Source: Sphingobium sp. BYY-5 (lineage in GTDB: Bacteria > Pseudomonadota > Alphaproteobacteria > Sphingomonadales > Sphingomonadaceae). From it: a DNA stretch of 64,000 nucleotides. The notes below the pieces were generated by a model. The model was not told the origin of the DNA, ran no database searches, and was given only the letters and a program-made list of their open reading frames with translations. This document shows, piece after piece, positions 36,453-45,841 of the stretch. The stretch is from contig NZ_JALEBH010000001.1 of the NCBI RefSeq assembly GCF_022758885.1, positions 2,697,501 through 2,761,500 on the forward strand, written 5' to 3'. Position 1 is the first letter of the stretch; each line of letters starts with the position of its first letter. The translations under genes and the position numbers were made by a program.

Positions 36453-37100
36453 ATGGCCTCCATTCCCTTCAAAGATAAGAAGAAAACGGTCTCGACGGGC
36501 GCCAAGGGCGCTACTTTCCTCAGCCAGTGGGGCATGTTCTTCCGGCAGTTCGTCAAACATCCCGGCATGATCGGCTCGATCATTCCGTCTTCGCAGGCGT
36601 TGGTCGATGCGGTGCTGGACCAGGTGGACTGGAGCCGGACCCGGCTGTTCGTCGAATATGGACCGGGCGTGGGCACCTTCACCCGTTCCATATTGGACCG
36701 CCTGCATCCCGACGCGATCCTGCTGGCGATCGATATCAACCTCGATTTCGTAGCTTATCTGGAAGCCCAGATCGACGATCCACGGCTGCGCGTGGTTCAT
36801 GGATCAGCGGCTGACGTGCGCCGTTTCATCCGGGAGGCGGGTCATCACCAGGCCGATTATGTGCTGTCGGGCATTCCCTTCTCCACCCTGCCCGATGGCG
36901 TGGGCAAAACCATATGCGCTGAAACTCGCATAGCGTTGCGGTCGGGCGGCGAACTCCTGATCTACCAATATTCGCGCTATGTGCGCCGTCTGCTCGACCC
37001 GCTGTTCGGTGCGGTCAACGACCGGCTGGAATGGCGCAATATTCCGCCCTGTCGGATATTTCGCGCTATGAAGGAAGAGAGTCTGGCCCAGGCGGCCTGA
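36453..37100 (+). CDS. SAM-dependent methyltransferase, PmtA-like
   Basis: A protein of 215 residues with a class I methyltransferase fold. The SAM loop is [17 protein letters not shown] near residue 68. [15 protein letters not shown] is the ribose-binding acidic strand and [12 protein letters not shown] the catalytic strand. The N-terminal amphipathic [17 protein letters not shown] is shared with phosphatidylethanolamine N-methyltransferases (PmtA) of alphaproteobacteria. Lipid methylation is therefore likely but not proven. ATG 36453 is chosen for this N-terminus. Confidence 0.8.
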   Translation: MASIPFKDKKKTVSTGAKGATFLSQWGMFFRQFVKHPGMIGSIIPSSQALVDAVLDQVDWSRTRLFVEYGPGVGTFTRSILDRLHPDAILLAIDINLDFVAYLEAQIDDPRLRVVHGSAADVRRFIREAGHHQADYVLSGIPFSTLPDGVGKTICAETRIALRSGGELLIYQYSRYVRRLLDPLFGAVNDRLEWRNIPPCRIFRAMKEESLAQAA

Positions 37101-37180
37101 TTCTCCCGATACAGATCGGCCATTTTGGCTTCCTTCGCTTTCATGCTAAGCCGCCGCGCGACTGCATGGCGAGACCCTCG

Positions 37181-38446
37181 ATGAACGACCTGACCCAGAC
37201 TCCCGAAATGCTGATCGCAACGTTGGGCGCGCGCGCGCGTAGTGTCGCGACCGTGATCGCGCAGGCGAGCGATGCGCAGAAGGCTGACGCACTGCGCCGC
37301 GCCGCGCAGGCGCTGCGGGATCAGGCGCCGGCGATCCTCGCCGCCAATGCGCGCGACATGGACAATGCCGTCGCCAACGGCCTCTCATCCGCCCTGCTCG
37401 ACCGGCTGAAGCTGGACGAGGGCCGGATTGCCGCTGCCGCCGCTGGCGTGGAGCAGGTCGCCAGCCTCGACAATCCGCTGGGCAGCGTGATCGACAAGCA
37501 AGTCCGGCCCAACGGGCTGGAACTGTCGCGCGTGCGCGTGCCGCTGGGCGTCATCGGCATCATCTATGAAAGCCGCCCCAATGTGACGGCGGATGCCGCC
37601 GCCCTCTGCCTGCGCGCGGGCAATGCGGTGATCCTGCGCGGCGGCAGCGAGGCGAAGGAAAGCAACCGCGCCATCCACGCCGCCATGGTTGAAGGGATCG
37701 TCGCCGCAGGCCTGCCGGCGGAGGCGGTGCAACTGATTCCCACTACCGATCGCGCGGTGGTTGGCGCGCTGCTCAAGGCGGCGGAGTTTGTCGACCTGAT
37801 CGTGCCGCGCGGTGGCAAGAGCCTGGTCGCGCGCGTGCAGGAGGAAGCGCGCGTGCCCGTGCTCGCCCATCTCGACGGCATCAATCACAGCTATGTTGAC
37901 GGCGCGGCTGATCCCGCCATGGCGCTCACGCTGGTGGTCAATGCCAAGATGCGTCGCACCGGCATTTGCGGTGCGACCGAAACCGTGCTGATCGACCGCG
38001 CATTTCAGCAGGCGCCCGCGCTGGTGAAGGCGCTGCTCGACGCCCAGTGCGAAGTGCGCGGTGACGATGCGGTGCGGGCGATGGATGGCCGGGTGAAGCC
38101 CGCTTCCGACGAGGATTGGGATACCGAATATCTCGACGCCATCGTGTCGGTGCGGCTGGTCGATGGCGTGGAGGAGGCGATTGCGCATATCGCCGCCCAT
38201 GCCAGCCACCATACCGATGCGATCATCACTGAGGATGCTGCCAGGGCCGAGCATTTCCTCAACGCCGTCGACAGCGCGATCGTGATGTGGAACGCCTCCA
38301 CCCAGTTCGCCGATGGCGGCGAATTCGGCCTGGGCGCGGAAATCGGCATTTCCACCGGCCGCCTCCACGCACGTGGCCCGGTGGCGCTGGAAGGGCTGAC
38401 GACCTATAAATGGATCGTGCGCGGAACGGGACAGGTGCGGCCTTAA
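37181..38446 (+). CDS. proA: glutamate-5-semialdehyde dehydrogenase
   Basis: A protein of 421 residues that reduces gamma-glutamyl phosphate to the semialdehyde, the second step of proline synthesis. ALDH-family motifs are [35 protein letters not shown] and the catalytic cysteine in [14 protein letters not shown]. The C-terminal [20 protein letters not shown] is typical of ProA. Start [10 protein letters not shown]; an in-frame ATG at 37166 could add five residues. No proB lies next to it in this window. Confidence 0.95.
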   Translation: MNDLTQTPEMLIATLGARARSVATVIAQASDAQKADALRRAAQALRDQAPAILAANARDMDNAVANGLSSALLDRLKLDEGRIAAAAAGVEQVASLDNPLGSVIDKQVRPNGLELSRVRVPLGVIGIIYESRPNVTADAAALCLRAGNAVILRGGSEAKESNRAIHAAMVEGIVAAGLPAEAVQLIPTTDRAVVGALLKAAEFVDLIVPRGGKSLVARVQEEARVPVLAHLDGINHSYVDGAADPAMALTLVVNAKMRRTGICGATETVLIDRAFQQAPALVKALLDAQCEVRGDDAVRAMDGRVKPASDEDWDTEYLDAIVSVRLVDGVEEAIAHIAAHASHHTDAIITEDAARAEHFLNAVDSAIVMWNASTQFADGGEFGLGAEIGISTGRLHARGPVALEGLTTYKWIVRGTGQVRP

Positions 38447-38457
38447 AGACTAGCTCC

Positions 38458-38525
38458 CGCCGTTCGGGCTGAGCGAAGTCGAAGCCCTTGTCTGAGCGGA
38501 GGCGAAGGCATCTCCCTGCGGACGG
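38458..38525. repeat. GTTCGGGCTGAGCGAAGTCGAAG repeat fragment
   Basis: CGTTCGGGCTGAGCGAAGTC followed by GAAGCCCTTGTC is a partly palindromic sequence of the type often dispersed between genes in sphingomonads. It fills the spacer between the convergent proA and kdsA genes. Only one copy was recognised here, with a related CTTCGGCAGGCTCAGGACAG inside the repeat at 25510-25711. Confidence 0.5.
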
Positions 38526-38533
38526 CTGGGGAT

Positions 38534-39370
38534 TTACCCCTTCACCACCGCATCGATCGCCTTGAGCTTTGCCAGCATCGGCGCGACCCATTCCAGCGGC
38601 AGCATCACCGGCCCGTCGGACGGCGCATGGTCGGGATCGTCATGCGCCTCGGCAAAGATCGCCGCGACCCCGGCCGCCACCGCGCTGCGCGCCAGCAGCG
38701 GCGCGAACTCGCGCTGTCCGCCCGACGCGGACCCAAGGCCTCCGGGCTGCTGCACCGAATGGGTGGCGTCGAACACCACCGGATAGCCGGTCTGCGCCAT
38801 GGTCGGCAGCGCGCGCATGTCGCTGACCAGCGTGTTGTAGCCGAAGCTCGCCCCGCGTTCGGTCAGCAGGATGCGCTCGTTTCCGGTGGAGGCGAGCTTC
38901 TGCGCCACCGCCGCCATGTCCCAGGGAGCAAGGAACTGCCCCTTCTTGACGTTGATGACCGCGCCGGTCCGCCCCGCCGCGACCAGCAGGTCGGTCTGGC
39001 GGCAGAGGAAGGCGGGGATCTGCAATATGTCCACCACCTGCGCCGCCGCCTCGACCTGCTCCGGTCCATGAATGTCGGTCAGCACCGGGCAGCCCAGCGC
39101 TGCCTTGACCTCTGCCAATATCGCAAGCCCCGCGTCGATACCGACACCGCGCCGGCCCGACACCGACGTCCGGTTCGCCTTGTCGAAGCTGCTCTTGAAG
39201 ATGAAGGGCACGCCGGCCTTGTCTGCCTTGCCTGCCAGCGCGTCGGCCATGAACAGCGCATGGTCGCGGCTTTCGATCTGGCACGGGCCGGAAATCAGGA
39301 CGAAGGGCAGATCGTTGCCGATCGTCACCGAACCGACCGTCACATGTTTGGATTCTGTCATGGCGCTCAT
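38534..39370 (-). CDS. kdsA: 3-deoxy-8-phosphooctulonate synthase (KDO8P synthase)
   Basis: A protein of 278 residues that condenses phosphoenolpyruvate with arabinose 5-phosphate for the Kdo sugar of lipid A/LPS. Motifs are [52 protein letters not shown] and [14 protein letters not shown]. Two starts are possible, 39370 and 39361; the first overlaps the stop of the upstream 97-residue gene as ATGA, suggesting coupling. Confidence 0.95.
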   Translation of the reverse strand: MSAMTESKHVTVGSVTIGNDLPFVLISGPCQIESRDHALFMADALAGKADKAGVPFIFKSSFDKANRTSVSGRRGVGIDAGLAILAEVKAALGCPVLTDIHGPEQVEAAAQVVDILQIPAFLCRQTDLLVAAGRTGAVINVKKGQFLAPWDMAAVAQKLASTGNERILLTERGASFGYNTLVSDMRALPTMAQTGYPVVFDATHSVQQPGGLGSASGGQREFAPLLARSAVAAGVAAIFAEAHDDPDHAPSDGPVMLPLEWVAPMLAKLKAIDAVVKG

Positions 39371-39660
39371 TTGGGCGCTTTGGCGAAGCGGCGCAACAAC
39401 TGCCCGCGCCACAGCCCCTTGCCCGGATGATAATTCCAGCAGAACCAGCCAAACGCCAGACAGGCAAGCAAGGATGGCAGCGCCATCGGGTCGCCGTTGG
39501 ATTTCATGTGGCGGTAAAATATCATATCCGCGCGCCACCGGTCGCGTTCGCTGCCGCCGCCGTTGATGCCGTACATGTTGTCATGCTTCCGGCAACCGAC
39601 ATTGCGGTTGTATTTGCGGTGGTCGATGAAATAGCAGTAGTCGCGTTCGGGCGTGGTCAT
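39367..39660 (-). CDS. small phospholipase-A2-like membrane protein
   Basis: A protein of 97 residues. The N-terminal half contains [15 protein letters not shown] followed by [13 protein letters not shown]-x-x-H-D with a downstream Ala-Asp on a helix is the catalytic pattern of phospholipase A2 folds. The C-terminal half has one hydrophobic helix ([16 protein letters not shown]) that could anchor it. The start ATG 39660 lies 15 bp from the divergent lipase-like gene, and the stop overlaps kdsA. The PLA2 assignment rests on motif only. Confidence 0.65.
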   Translation of the reverse strand: MTTPERDYCYFIDHRKYNRNVGCRKHDNMYGINGGGSERDRWRADMIFYRHMKSNGDPMALPSLLACLAFGWFCWNYHPGKGLWRGQLLRRFAKAPK

Positions 39661-39675
39661 GCGCCAATTAGGGCG

Positions 39676-40806
39676 ATGCAGTTGGAAAAGTTCAAGCGTA
39701 AAGTCTTCTACCTGGGTGGTTTCGATCCGCGCGGCGTTCGTTTTTATCACCAGCTCTATCGTGAGCAGGCCGCCCGCCATGCCGCGCTGACCGGTCAGCC
39801 GCTTGCTGTCAGCGCGCGCCGCACAGGTCCGGCCAGCTCCGCGATCTGGACGGTGGACAATCCCAAGAATGGGGTCGAGACCGACTATGAATATTTCCGG
39901 TGGGAGGATCTGGTCGGCAAGGTCTGGATTCGCAATCCGCTGACGCTCGCCCTCCGCTCGATTGCCACCTATGCCGGCCATGCCCGTTTCATGCAGTTCG
40001 GGCGGATGCGCAGGTTGCGGCACGGTCCGGTCATCACCATCCTCTACCCGCCTGTGCTGGCGCTGCTGATTCCGCTGCTGCTCGCGCTCGTCCCCGCACT
40101 CGTGCTTTCGCTGCTGGTTCCCTTCTGGGCCGCCGCGCTGGTCGGCATCGCGATCAGCGCGCTGCTGTCGGGGCGCCTGCTCAACAAGCTGGTCGTCCCC
40201 TGGCTGCTGCGCTTTCTCTATTACCATCATTGCCTTGCCGCCGACGGACCGGGCGACGCGCTCGATGCCCGCATCGATCAGTTCGCGGAGCGCATCGCGC
40301 AGGAACTGGACGGCGACTGGGACGAAGTGCAATTCGTCACGCACAGCGCGGGGACGATCCTGGGAATGCGCCTGATGCGCCGTCTGCTCGCCCTGCGCGG
40401 CGGGCGGTTGCCGGATCATTTCGTGATGCTGGGCCTGGGGCAGGTGGTGCCGGTCATCGGCCTGCGCCGCGATGCCGCCTGGTATCATGACGATCTCAGG
40501 GCATTGGCGGACAAGTCATTCCGTTATGTCGATATCAGTTCGCCGCCCGACGGCGCGGCCTATTACAACGTCAATCCGTTCCATCTTGTCGCGGATCACC
40601 ATGCGGCGCGTGTCGACATGCTATCGCCGCGCTTCCACCTCTTCTATGATCCGGAAAATTATCATGGCGGCTGGTCGAACAAATATGAGGCGCATTTCGA
40701 TTATCTGCGCGTGGGCGACCGCCTGTCCCCGCTCGACTTCATCAGCCTGACCGCAGGCCGCCGCACCGTGGACGACGCCGTAGCCGCCTTCAGGACGATT
40801 CCGTGA
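39676..40806 (+). CDS. lipase-like alpha/beta-hydrolase with membrane hairpin
   Basis: A protein of 376 residues. The N-terminal region KRKVFYLGGFDPRG resembles the first strand of a hydrolase fold. Two hydrophobic helices at about 122-170 (ALLIPLLLALVPALVLSLLV, then WAAALVGIAISALLSG) are followed by a nucleophile-elbow-like VQFVTHSAGTILGM (HSAG in place of GxSxG). FHLFYDPENYHGGW lies near the C-terminus. No family name is certain; a membrane-bound lipid hydrolase is the best guess. Its stop overlaps the GTG of the P450 gene (GTGA). Confidence 0.7.
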   Translation: MQLEKFKRKVFYLGGFDPRGVRFYHQLYREQAARHAALTGQPLAVSARRTGPASSAIWTVDNPKNGVETDYEYFRWEDLVGKVWIRNPLTLALRSIATYAGHARFMQFGRMRRLRHGPVITILYPPVLALLIPLLLALVPALVLSLLVPFWAAALVGIAISALLSGRLLNKLVVPWLLRFLYYHHCLAADGPGDALDARIDQFAERIAQELDGDWDEVQFVTHSAGTILGMRLMRRLLALRGGRLPDHFVMLGLGQVVPVIGLRRDAAWYHDDLRALADKSFRYVDISSPPDGAAYYNVNPFHLVADHHAARVDMLSPRFHLFYDPENYHGGWSNKYEAHFDYLRVGDRLSPLDFISLTAGRRTVDDAVAAFRTIP

Positions 40807-42173
40807 CCGATCTTTTCACGCCGCCTTATCCCCAGCCGCCGAAAACGAAGCGCGGCCTCGTCAAGCGTTTCCTGAGCGGCTGGCATAGCTGGATTCACGT
40901 CCTCTTCGACAAGAGCTACACGATGAAGATGGGCGAGATCCGGATGCCCGGCCGGACCATGTATATCGCCAACGAACTGTCGCTGGTGGACCAGATATTG
41001 CGCGGCGGCACCGCCTTTCCCAAGCATAGCGAACTGGTCCGCAACCTCGATCCGCTGATCGGCAATTCGGTCTTCTCGGCCAATGGCGCGGACTGGGAAA
41101 GCCAGCGGGCGATGGTCAACCCCGCCTTCGCCCATACCGCGCTGGGCCGGTCCATGCCGCTGATGGTCGCGGCGGCCGATGACCTGCTCGCCCGGCTCGA
41201 CGCGGCGGACAGGAGCAGGCCGGTCGATATCGACCCGATGATGACCCATGTCGCGGCCGACATCATCTTCCGCACGCTCTTTTCCCAGACCCTGGACGAA
41301 CCGCGCTCCAACATCATCCACACCGCCTTCGGGCGGTTCCAGCGCCTTGCGCACAGCGCCTCGATGTTGCGCCTCTACGGCATTCCGGCGGGCTGGTTCG
41401 AGAAACGCTCGAAAGGCCCGGCCCGCGCCATCCATGATGTGTTCCGCCCGATCGTCGAGGCGCGTTACGAGGGCTATCATGCACGCGGGCAAACGGACCA
41501 GCGCGACATCCTCCAGTCGCTCATAGAGGCGAAGCACCCCGGAACTGGCGCGCCTTTCACCTGCGAACAGGTGATGGAGCAGGTTTCCACCATCTTCCTC
41601 GCCGGTCATGAAACCTCCGCCAGCACCATGACCTGGGCGCTCTACATGCTCGCCGAATGCGCCCATATCCAGGACCGGGTCCGCGTCGAGGTGACGGGGA
41701 TCGCGGGCGACGCGCCGCTGACCGCGCCGATGCTCAAGGATATGGGCCATGTCCGCAACATCTTCCGCGAGACCCTGCGCCTCTATCCCCCCGTCTCCTT
41801 CCTGCCGCGCGAAGTCACCTGCCCGATGGACATGCGCGACAAGCATCTGGAACAGGGCGCGATGCTGGTCGTCGCCCCCTGGCTGACCCAGCGCAACAAG
41901 GATAACTGGGCCTGCCCTCACAGCTTCGATCCCGACCGTTTCGACGACCCTGCCAATGCGGAGATGGCGAAACAGGCCTGGTTCCCCTTCGGCCGTGGCC
42001 CCCGCGTCTGCGTCGGCGCGGGCTTTGCCCAGCAGGAGGTGATGACGGTGATCGCGTCGGTCGTGCGTCGCTATCGCCTGACCGTGCCCGTCGGTTTCAA
42101 GCCCGAACCCATCAGCCGCCTCACCATCCGTCCGAAGACGGGGATGCCCTTGTTGTTCGAGCGGGTGGACTGA
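40803..42173 (+). CDS. cytochrome P450
   Basis: A haem monooxygenase of 456 residues. The I-helix oxygen motif is FLAGHETSASTMTW, the K-helix ExxR is in ETLRLYPPVSFLPRE, and the haem loop FPFGRGPRVCVGAGFA carries the thiolate cysteine near residue 402. There is no N-terminal membrane anchor. The layout resembles fatty-acid/alkane hydroxylating or CYP4-like bacterial P450s, but the substrate is unknown. The GTG start overlaps the stop of the lipase-like gene, so both are one transcription unit, probably acting on lipids. Confidence 0.92.
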   Translation: MTDLFTPPYPQPPKTKRGLVKRFLSGWHSWIHVLFDKSYTMKMGEIRMPGRTMYIANELSLVDQILRGGTAFPKHSELVRNLDPLIGNSVFSANGADWESQRAMVNPAFAHTALGRSMPLMVAAADDLLARLDAADRSRPVDIDPMMTHVAADIIFRTLFSQTLDEPRSNIIHTAFGRFQRLAHSASMLRLYGIPAGWFEKRSKGPARAIHDVFRPIVEARYEGYHARGQTDQRDILQSLIEAKHPGTGAPFTCEQVMEQVSTIFLAGHETSASTMTWALYMLAECAHIQDRVRVEVTGIAGDAPLTAPMLKDMGHVRNIFRETLRLYPPVSFLPREVTCPMDMRDKHLEQGAMLVVAPWLTQRNKDNWACPHSFDPDRFDDPANAEMAKQAWFPFGRGPRVCVGAGFAQQEVMTVIASVVRRYRLTVPVGFKPEPISRLTIRPKTGMPLLFERVD

Positions 42174-42180
42174 CCTATTA

Positions 42181-42302
42181 TCCTCCCCTGGAAGGGGAGG
42201 GGGACCGCTCGCAAAGCGAGTGGTGGAGGGGTGTCACCCTATCGATAACGGGACACCCCTCCGTCTGGCCTTCGGCCATCCACTTCCCCTTACAGGGGAG
42301 GA
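42181..42302. repeat. CCTCCCC/GGGGAGG complex palindromic repeat (copy 2)
   Basis: Ends TCCTCCCCTGGAAGGGGAGG and CCCCTTACAGGGGAGGA. Inside are GGAGGGGTGTCACCCTATCGAT and GGGACACCCCTCC, the reverse complement of the core in the copy at 10844-10987. It lies between the convergent P450 and transglutaminase-cluster genes. Confidence 0.75.
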
Positions 42303-42305
42303 TGC

Positions 42306-42479
42306 TCATCTCCCCGCCGGCACCTCGACCTGAATCTGCGCCGGGATCGGCGCGGCCATGATGGCGATCCCCGCCGCCAGTCCCAGCACGCCCCATACCC
42401 AGCGCTTCGCCCGCAAATCCACGACGCCGCGCGCCAGGCAATAGAGGCCTGCCAGAACCAGTATGACGGCGGCGATCAT
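42306..42479 (-). CDS. two-helix small membrane protein
   Basis: A protein of 57 residues: IAAVILVLAGLYCLARGVVD, then KRWVWGVLGLAAGIAIMAA, two hydrophobic helices separated by a basic turn, ending in VEVPAGR. Its ATG overlaps the stop of the transglutaminase-like gene by ATGA, so it is the last gene of that operon. No family was recognised. Confidence 0.65.
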   Translation of the reverse strand: MIAAVILVLAGLYCLARGVVDLRAKRWVWGVLGLAAGIAIMAAPIPAQIQVEVPAGR

Positions 42480-43366
42480 GCGACTTCCTCCTCTTGCGGC
42501 GCGACATCGACCATCACCCGCTGGCTCTGGCCCGCGCCGCCGACGAACAGCCCGTCCATCGGCGCGACATCGGCATAATCGCGGCCCATGGCGACGAACA
42601 GATGCCCATCGCCGGTGATGCAGCCATTGGTGGGATCAAAGCCGATCCACCCGCGCGTCGGTCCGCACCACAGCATCACCCAGGCGTGCATCGCGTCCGC
42701 GCCCACCAGCCGGGGCATCCCCGGCGGCGGCAGTGTGCGCAGATAGCCGCTGACATAGGCGGCGGGCAGCCCCGCCAGCCGCAGCGCGACCACCATGACA
42801 TGGGCGAAATCCTGGCACACGCCATGGCGTGCGGCAAAGGCGTCGGCGACGGGCGTGCCCGCGTCGGTGACGCCGGGCTGATAGGCGAACTCGGCCCGGA
42901 TGCGCCGCGCCAGGTCCAGCGCAGCGGCGACGATCGGGCGGTCGGGGGCTAGGCCCACGCCTGCCCACCGGCCGATCTCCGCCAGCATCGGCGCGCGCGT
43001 CGAGGCGTAGAGATAATGGGCTGGCGCGGCCGGTCCCATGTCCCGGTCGGCAAGCGCTGCCTGCGCCACCACGCCGATCGTCGGGTCGTCGCCTTGCGGG
43101 GCGATCGCGCGGCCCTGCACACCCGCGCGGAATCGGCTTTCGATCGTCAATTGCCGGATCGGGCTTTCGATTACCAGCCGCGCGACATGGACCGGCCAGC
43201 CGCTGGGCCGCGCTTCGATGATGGCCGGGGCGGGATCGACCGACAGCACATAGTCCGACGTCCATTGTCCCGGCCAGGGCGCGGGCTTCAATCGCAGGTT
43301 GAAGCGGGCCAGCCGCACGGGCGCGGCATAATGGAGCATGGTCCGGTGCCGGACATGATAGATCAT
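42476..43366 (-). CDS. transglutaminase-like cysteine protein
   Basis: A protein of 296 residues. The N-terminal beta domain (YHVRHRTMLHYAAPVRLARF) is the Bact_transglu_N type. The transglutaminase core follows with the catalytic triad C184 (RHGVCQDFAHV), H227 (ADAMHAWVML) and D244 (GFDPTNGC). It has no signal peptide. The family forms or cleaves isopeptide/peptide bonds. Its start overlaps the stop of the ATP-grasp/alpha-E gene (ATGA), a gene pairing known as a predicted peptide-modification system. Confidence 0.9.
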   Translation of the reverse strand: MIYHVRHRTMLHYAAPVRLARFNLRLKPAPWPGQWTSDYVLSVDPAPAIIEARPSGWPVHVARLVIESPIRQLTIESRFRAGVQGRAIAPQGDDPTIGVVAQAALADRDMGPAAPAHYLYASTRAPMLAEIGRWAGVGLAPDRPIVAAALDLARRIRAEFAYQPGVTDAGTPVADAFAARHGVCQDFAHVMVVALRLAGLPAAYVSGYLRTLPPPGMPRLVGADAMHAWVMLWCGPTRGWIGFDPTNGCITGDGHLFVAMGRDYADVAPMDGLFVGGAGQSQRVMVDVAPQEEEVA

Positions 43367-45831
43367 GCGAGCATGTCCGGGCTTTCGGTCTTGCGGACCT
43401 GCAGGAAATAGCGCTGGCCGATCGCGTCGGACAAGGCGAACAGCCGGCTTTCGGCGTCGGCGATATCCGCTTGTGTCAGCACATCGCCGGTCAGCGGCGC
43501 CAGTCGCGCCACCAGCGCATCGGCCAGCCGGTGCGGCTCTTCCGGCATTCCGTCGGCGCGCAGGGTGGGCAGGGCCGCGACATGCTCGGCCAGCCGCAGT
43601 GCCTGCCAGGCAATGGCGCGCGGGTTGTACGGCTCCAGCGCCAGCATATCGCGCACCGGGGCAAGCGCCGGGCCGGTGAGGTAGCGGGTGCGATAGCTGA
43701 TCTGGCTGTCCATCAGGTCGAGCAGCACGGTCAGATCATCGTCCGACGCTTGGTCGCCGCCGAACAGGCTGATGAGGCGACAGCCATTGACCGCCCGCTC
43801 CATCCGCCGGCCCATATCGTGGAAGCGCCAGCCGTCCGTTCGCCCCATATTTTCCGCCGCCAGCCCCGCCAGCGCGGAAATCCGTTCGATCATGCGCGAC
43901 GATGCGTCAAGCAGCGTCTCCGTAACCGCGCCATCGAAGGGAGGAAGGGGCAGGCGCACTAGCCGCCAGAAATCGCTGGCCAGCCGGTCGCGCAGCCCTT
44001 CGCCGATATTGGCGACCACGCCCATCAGCGCGCGCACGCTGCCGGGCTGGTTTCCGTCACCCAGCGCTGTGGCGCAGAGTGGCCCGACCGCCGCGCCGCT
44101 GCCCGGCACCGCCCCCCACCGTGCAAGCTGATCGACCAGCCGCGCCATGGTCGGGCTGGCGAGCGACGGGCCAAGGTCCGCCTCGATCGACCCGCCAGCA
44201 ATGGCGCGGATCAGGCGCAGCGTCATTTCGGCCCGCTCGATATAACGCCCCAGCCAGAAGAGATTGTCCGCCGCCTTGGCCGGCAACATCCCGCCGATCC
44301 GCCGGATGGCGGGCGCGCCGCCGCCCAGCAGCCCACCCCCCATTAGACTGTCGAGCGGCACCGGCTTGCCGTCGATCACGCACATGTCCGCCGACATGTC
44401 CCCCTGGCCCATCAGCGCGGCGCGAATGTCGCCATGCCCCGCCAGCCGTGCGAAGGCGCCCGGCATCACCCGCCACTGGCCCGCGCCGTCCCGCGCGACG
44501 AAGATGCGCAGGGTGAAGGGCAGGGGGGTGAGACGCCCGTCGATCACCGCCGGGGTGGTGGACAGCTTCACCACCTCCTGCCCCACATAATCCATCGGCC
44601 GCCGCGCCATCGCCTCCAGCAACGCTGCGCGCTGCGCCTCGTCCAGCGATGCGCCGGGGATGAAATGCGCGCCCGGCAGCCCGGCCACATCCTGGTCGAA
44701 GGCGGAACCGACCACCAGATTGTCCATCTGCGCTTCGACATGCGCGCTCTCGCGCGGCTGGCCGCACCACCAGGTTGCGATATTGGGCAGGATCAGCTCC
44801 GCCCCCAGCATCGCCTTGGCAAGCTGCGGCAGGAAAGCGGCGAAGGCGCGCGATTCGATTACCCCCGCGCCCGGCCAGTTGCTGACCATCAGCCCGCCAT
44901 GCGCGCAGGCGTCATACAGGTCGGGCACGCCGATCCGCGACTTGCCGTCGAACGCGAGCGGATCGAGGAAGCGGCTGTCCATCCAGCGCCACAAGCCGTC
45001 GACCCGCTTCAACCCCTGGATCGTCCGTACGAACAATCGCCCGTCCGACACGATAAGGTCATCGCCCTCGACCAGCAGTAGGCCCAGATAGCGGGCGAGA
45101 TGCGCCTGTTCGGCATAGCTCTGGTTGAAGCGGCCCGGCGTCAGCAGGCCGATGCGTGGGTCCGACCGGGCGCAATCGGCCGCCAGCCCCCGGCGCAGAT
45201 CAGCGAAGAAGGGGGCCAGACGGCGTGCGTTCATCGCGCCCAGCAGGTCGCCGGTGGCGCGCGACAGGGCCAGGCGATTTTCCAGCGCATAACCGACGCC
45301 CACCGGCGTCCTCACCCGGTCCGCCAGCACCCGCCATTCGCCATTGGGGCCGCGCCCGATATCGGCGGCGTAGAAATGGAGGTGATGGCCGTGCGGCGGC
45401 GGCGTGCCGGTCATCACCTGCCAATGGTGCGGGCTGCCGGTGACAATGCTGGCCGGCAGCTTGCCGTCGCGCACCAGCGACCGCGTCGAATAAATGTCGG
45501 CGAGCACCCGGTCGAGCAGTTGCGCGCGCTGAGTCAGGCCGCTTTCGATATGCGCCCATTCGGCCGCGCCGATCAGCAGCGGCACGGGGCCGAGCGGCCA
45601 AGCCCGTTCCTGTTCGTCGCCGGTCAGGCGAAAGGCGAGGCCCAGGTCTGCCGCCTGCCGCCCGACATGGTCGGCCAGCGTCGCCGGATCGCCCTTCGCC
45701 TGGATCGACAGCCGCTCCAGCATCGCGCGCCAATGCGCCGCCAGTTCGGGCGACGCGCCCGCGAACAGGTCGCCCTGCGGCGCAGAAGCCAGATAGGCGT
45801 CCGCCCAGTCTAGTCGGGTTTCGGTATCCAC
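43363..45831 (-). CDS. circularly permuted ATP-grasp and alpha-E domain fusion
   Basis: An 822-residue fusion. The N-terminal ~470 residues are a circularly permuted type 2 ATP-grasp (DUF404/407-like): RVLADRVRTPVGVGYALENR, LTPGRFNQSYAEQAHLARYL and RIFVARDGAGQWRVMPGAFARL. The C-terminal ~330 residues are an alpha-E (DUF403) helical domain beginning ADNLFWLGRYIERAEMTLRL. ATP-grasp enzymes ligate carboxylates to amines, so amide bond formation is the likely activity. GTG start at 45829-45831 with AAGGA before it. Often two separate genes, here fused. Confidence 0.9.
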   Translation of the reverse strand: MDTETRLDWADAYLASAPQGDLFAGASPELAAHWRAMLERLSIQAKGDPATLADHVGRQAADLGLAFRLTGDEQERAWPLGPVPLLIGAAEWAHIESGLTQRAQLLDRVLADIYSTRSLVRDGKLPASIVTGSPHHWQVMTGTPPPHGHHLHFYAADIGRGPNGEWRVLADRVRTPVGVGYALENRLALSRATGDLLGAMNARRLAPFFADLRRGLAADCARSDPRIGLLTPGRFNQSYAEQAHLARYLGLLLVEGDDLIVSDGRLFVRTIQGLKRVDGLWRWMDSRFLDPLAFDGKSRIGVPDLYDACAHGGLMVSNWPGAGVIESRAFAAFLPQLAKAMLGAELILPNIATWWCGQPRESAHVEAQMDNLVVGSAFDQDVAGLPGAHFIPGASLDEAQRAALLEAMARRPMDYVGQEVVKLSTTPAVIDGRLTPLPFTLRIFVARDGAGQWRVMPGAFARLAGHGDIRAALMGQGDMSADMCVIDGKPVPLDSLMGGGLLGGGAPAIRRIGGMLPAKAADNLFWLGRYIERAEMTLRLIRAIAGGSIEADLGPSLASPTMARLVDQLARWGAVPGSGAAVGPLCATALGDGNQPGSVRALMGVVANIGEGLRDRLASDFWRLVRLPLPPFDGAVTETLLDASSRMIERISALAGLAAENMGRTDGWRFHDMGRRMERAVNGCRLISLFGGDQASDDDLTVLLDLMDSQISYRTRYLTGPALAPVRDMLALEPYNPRAIAWQALRLAEHVAALPTLRADGMPEEPHRLADALVARLAPLTGDVLTQADIADAESRLFALSDAIGQRYFLQVRKTESPDMLA

Positions 45832-45841
45832 CGGATCATCC

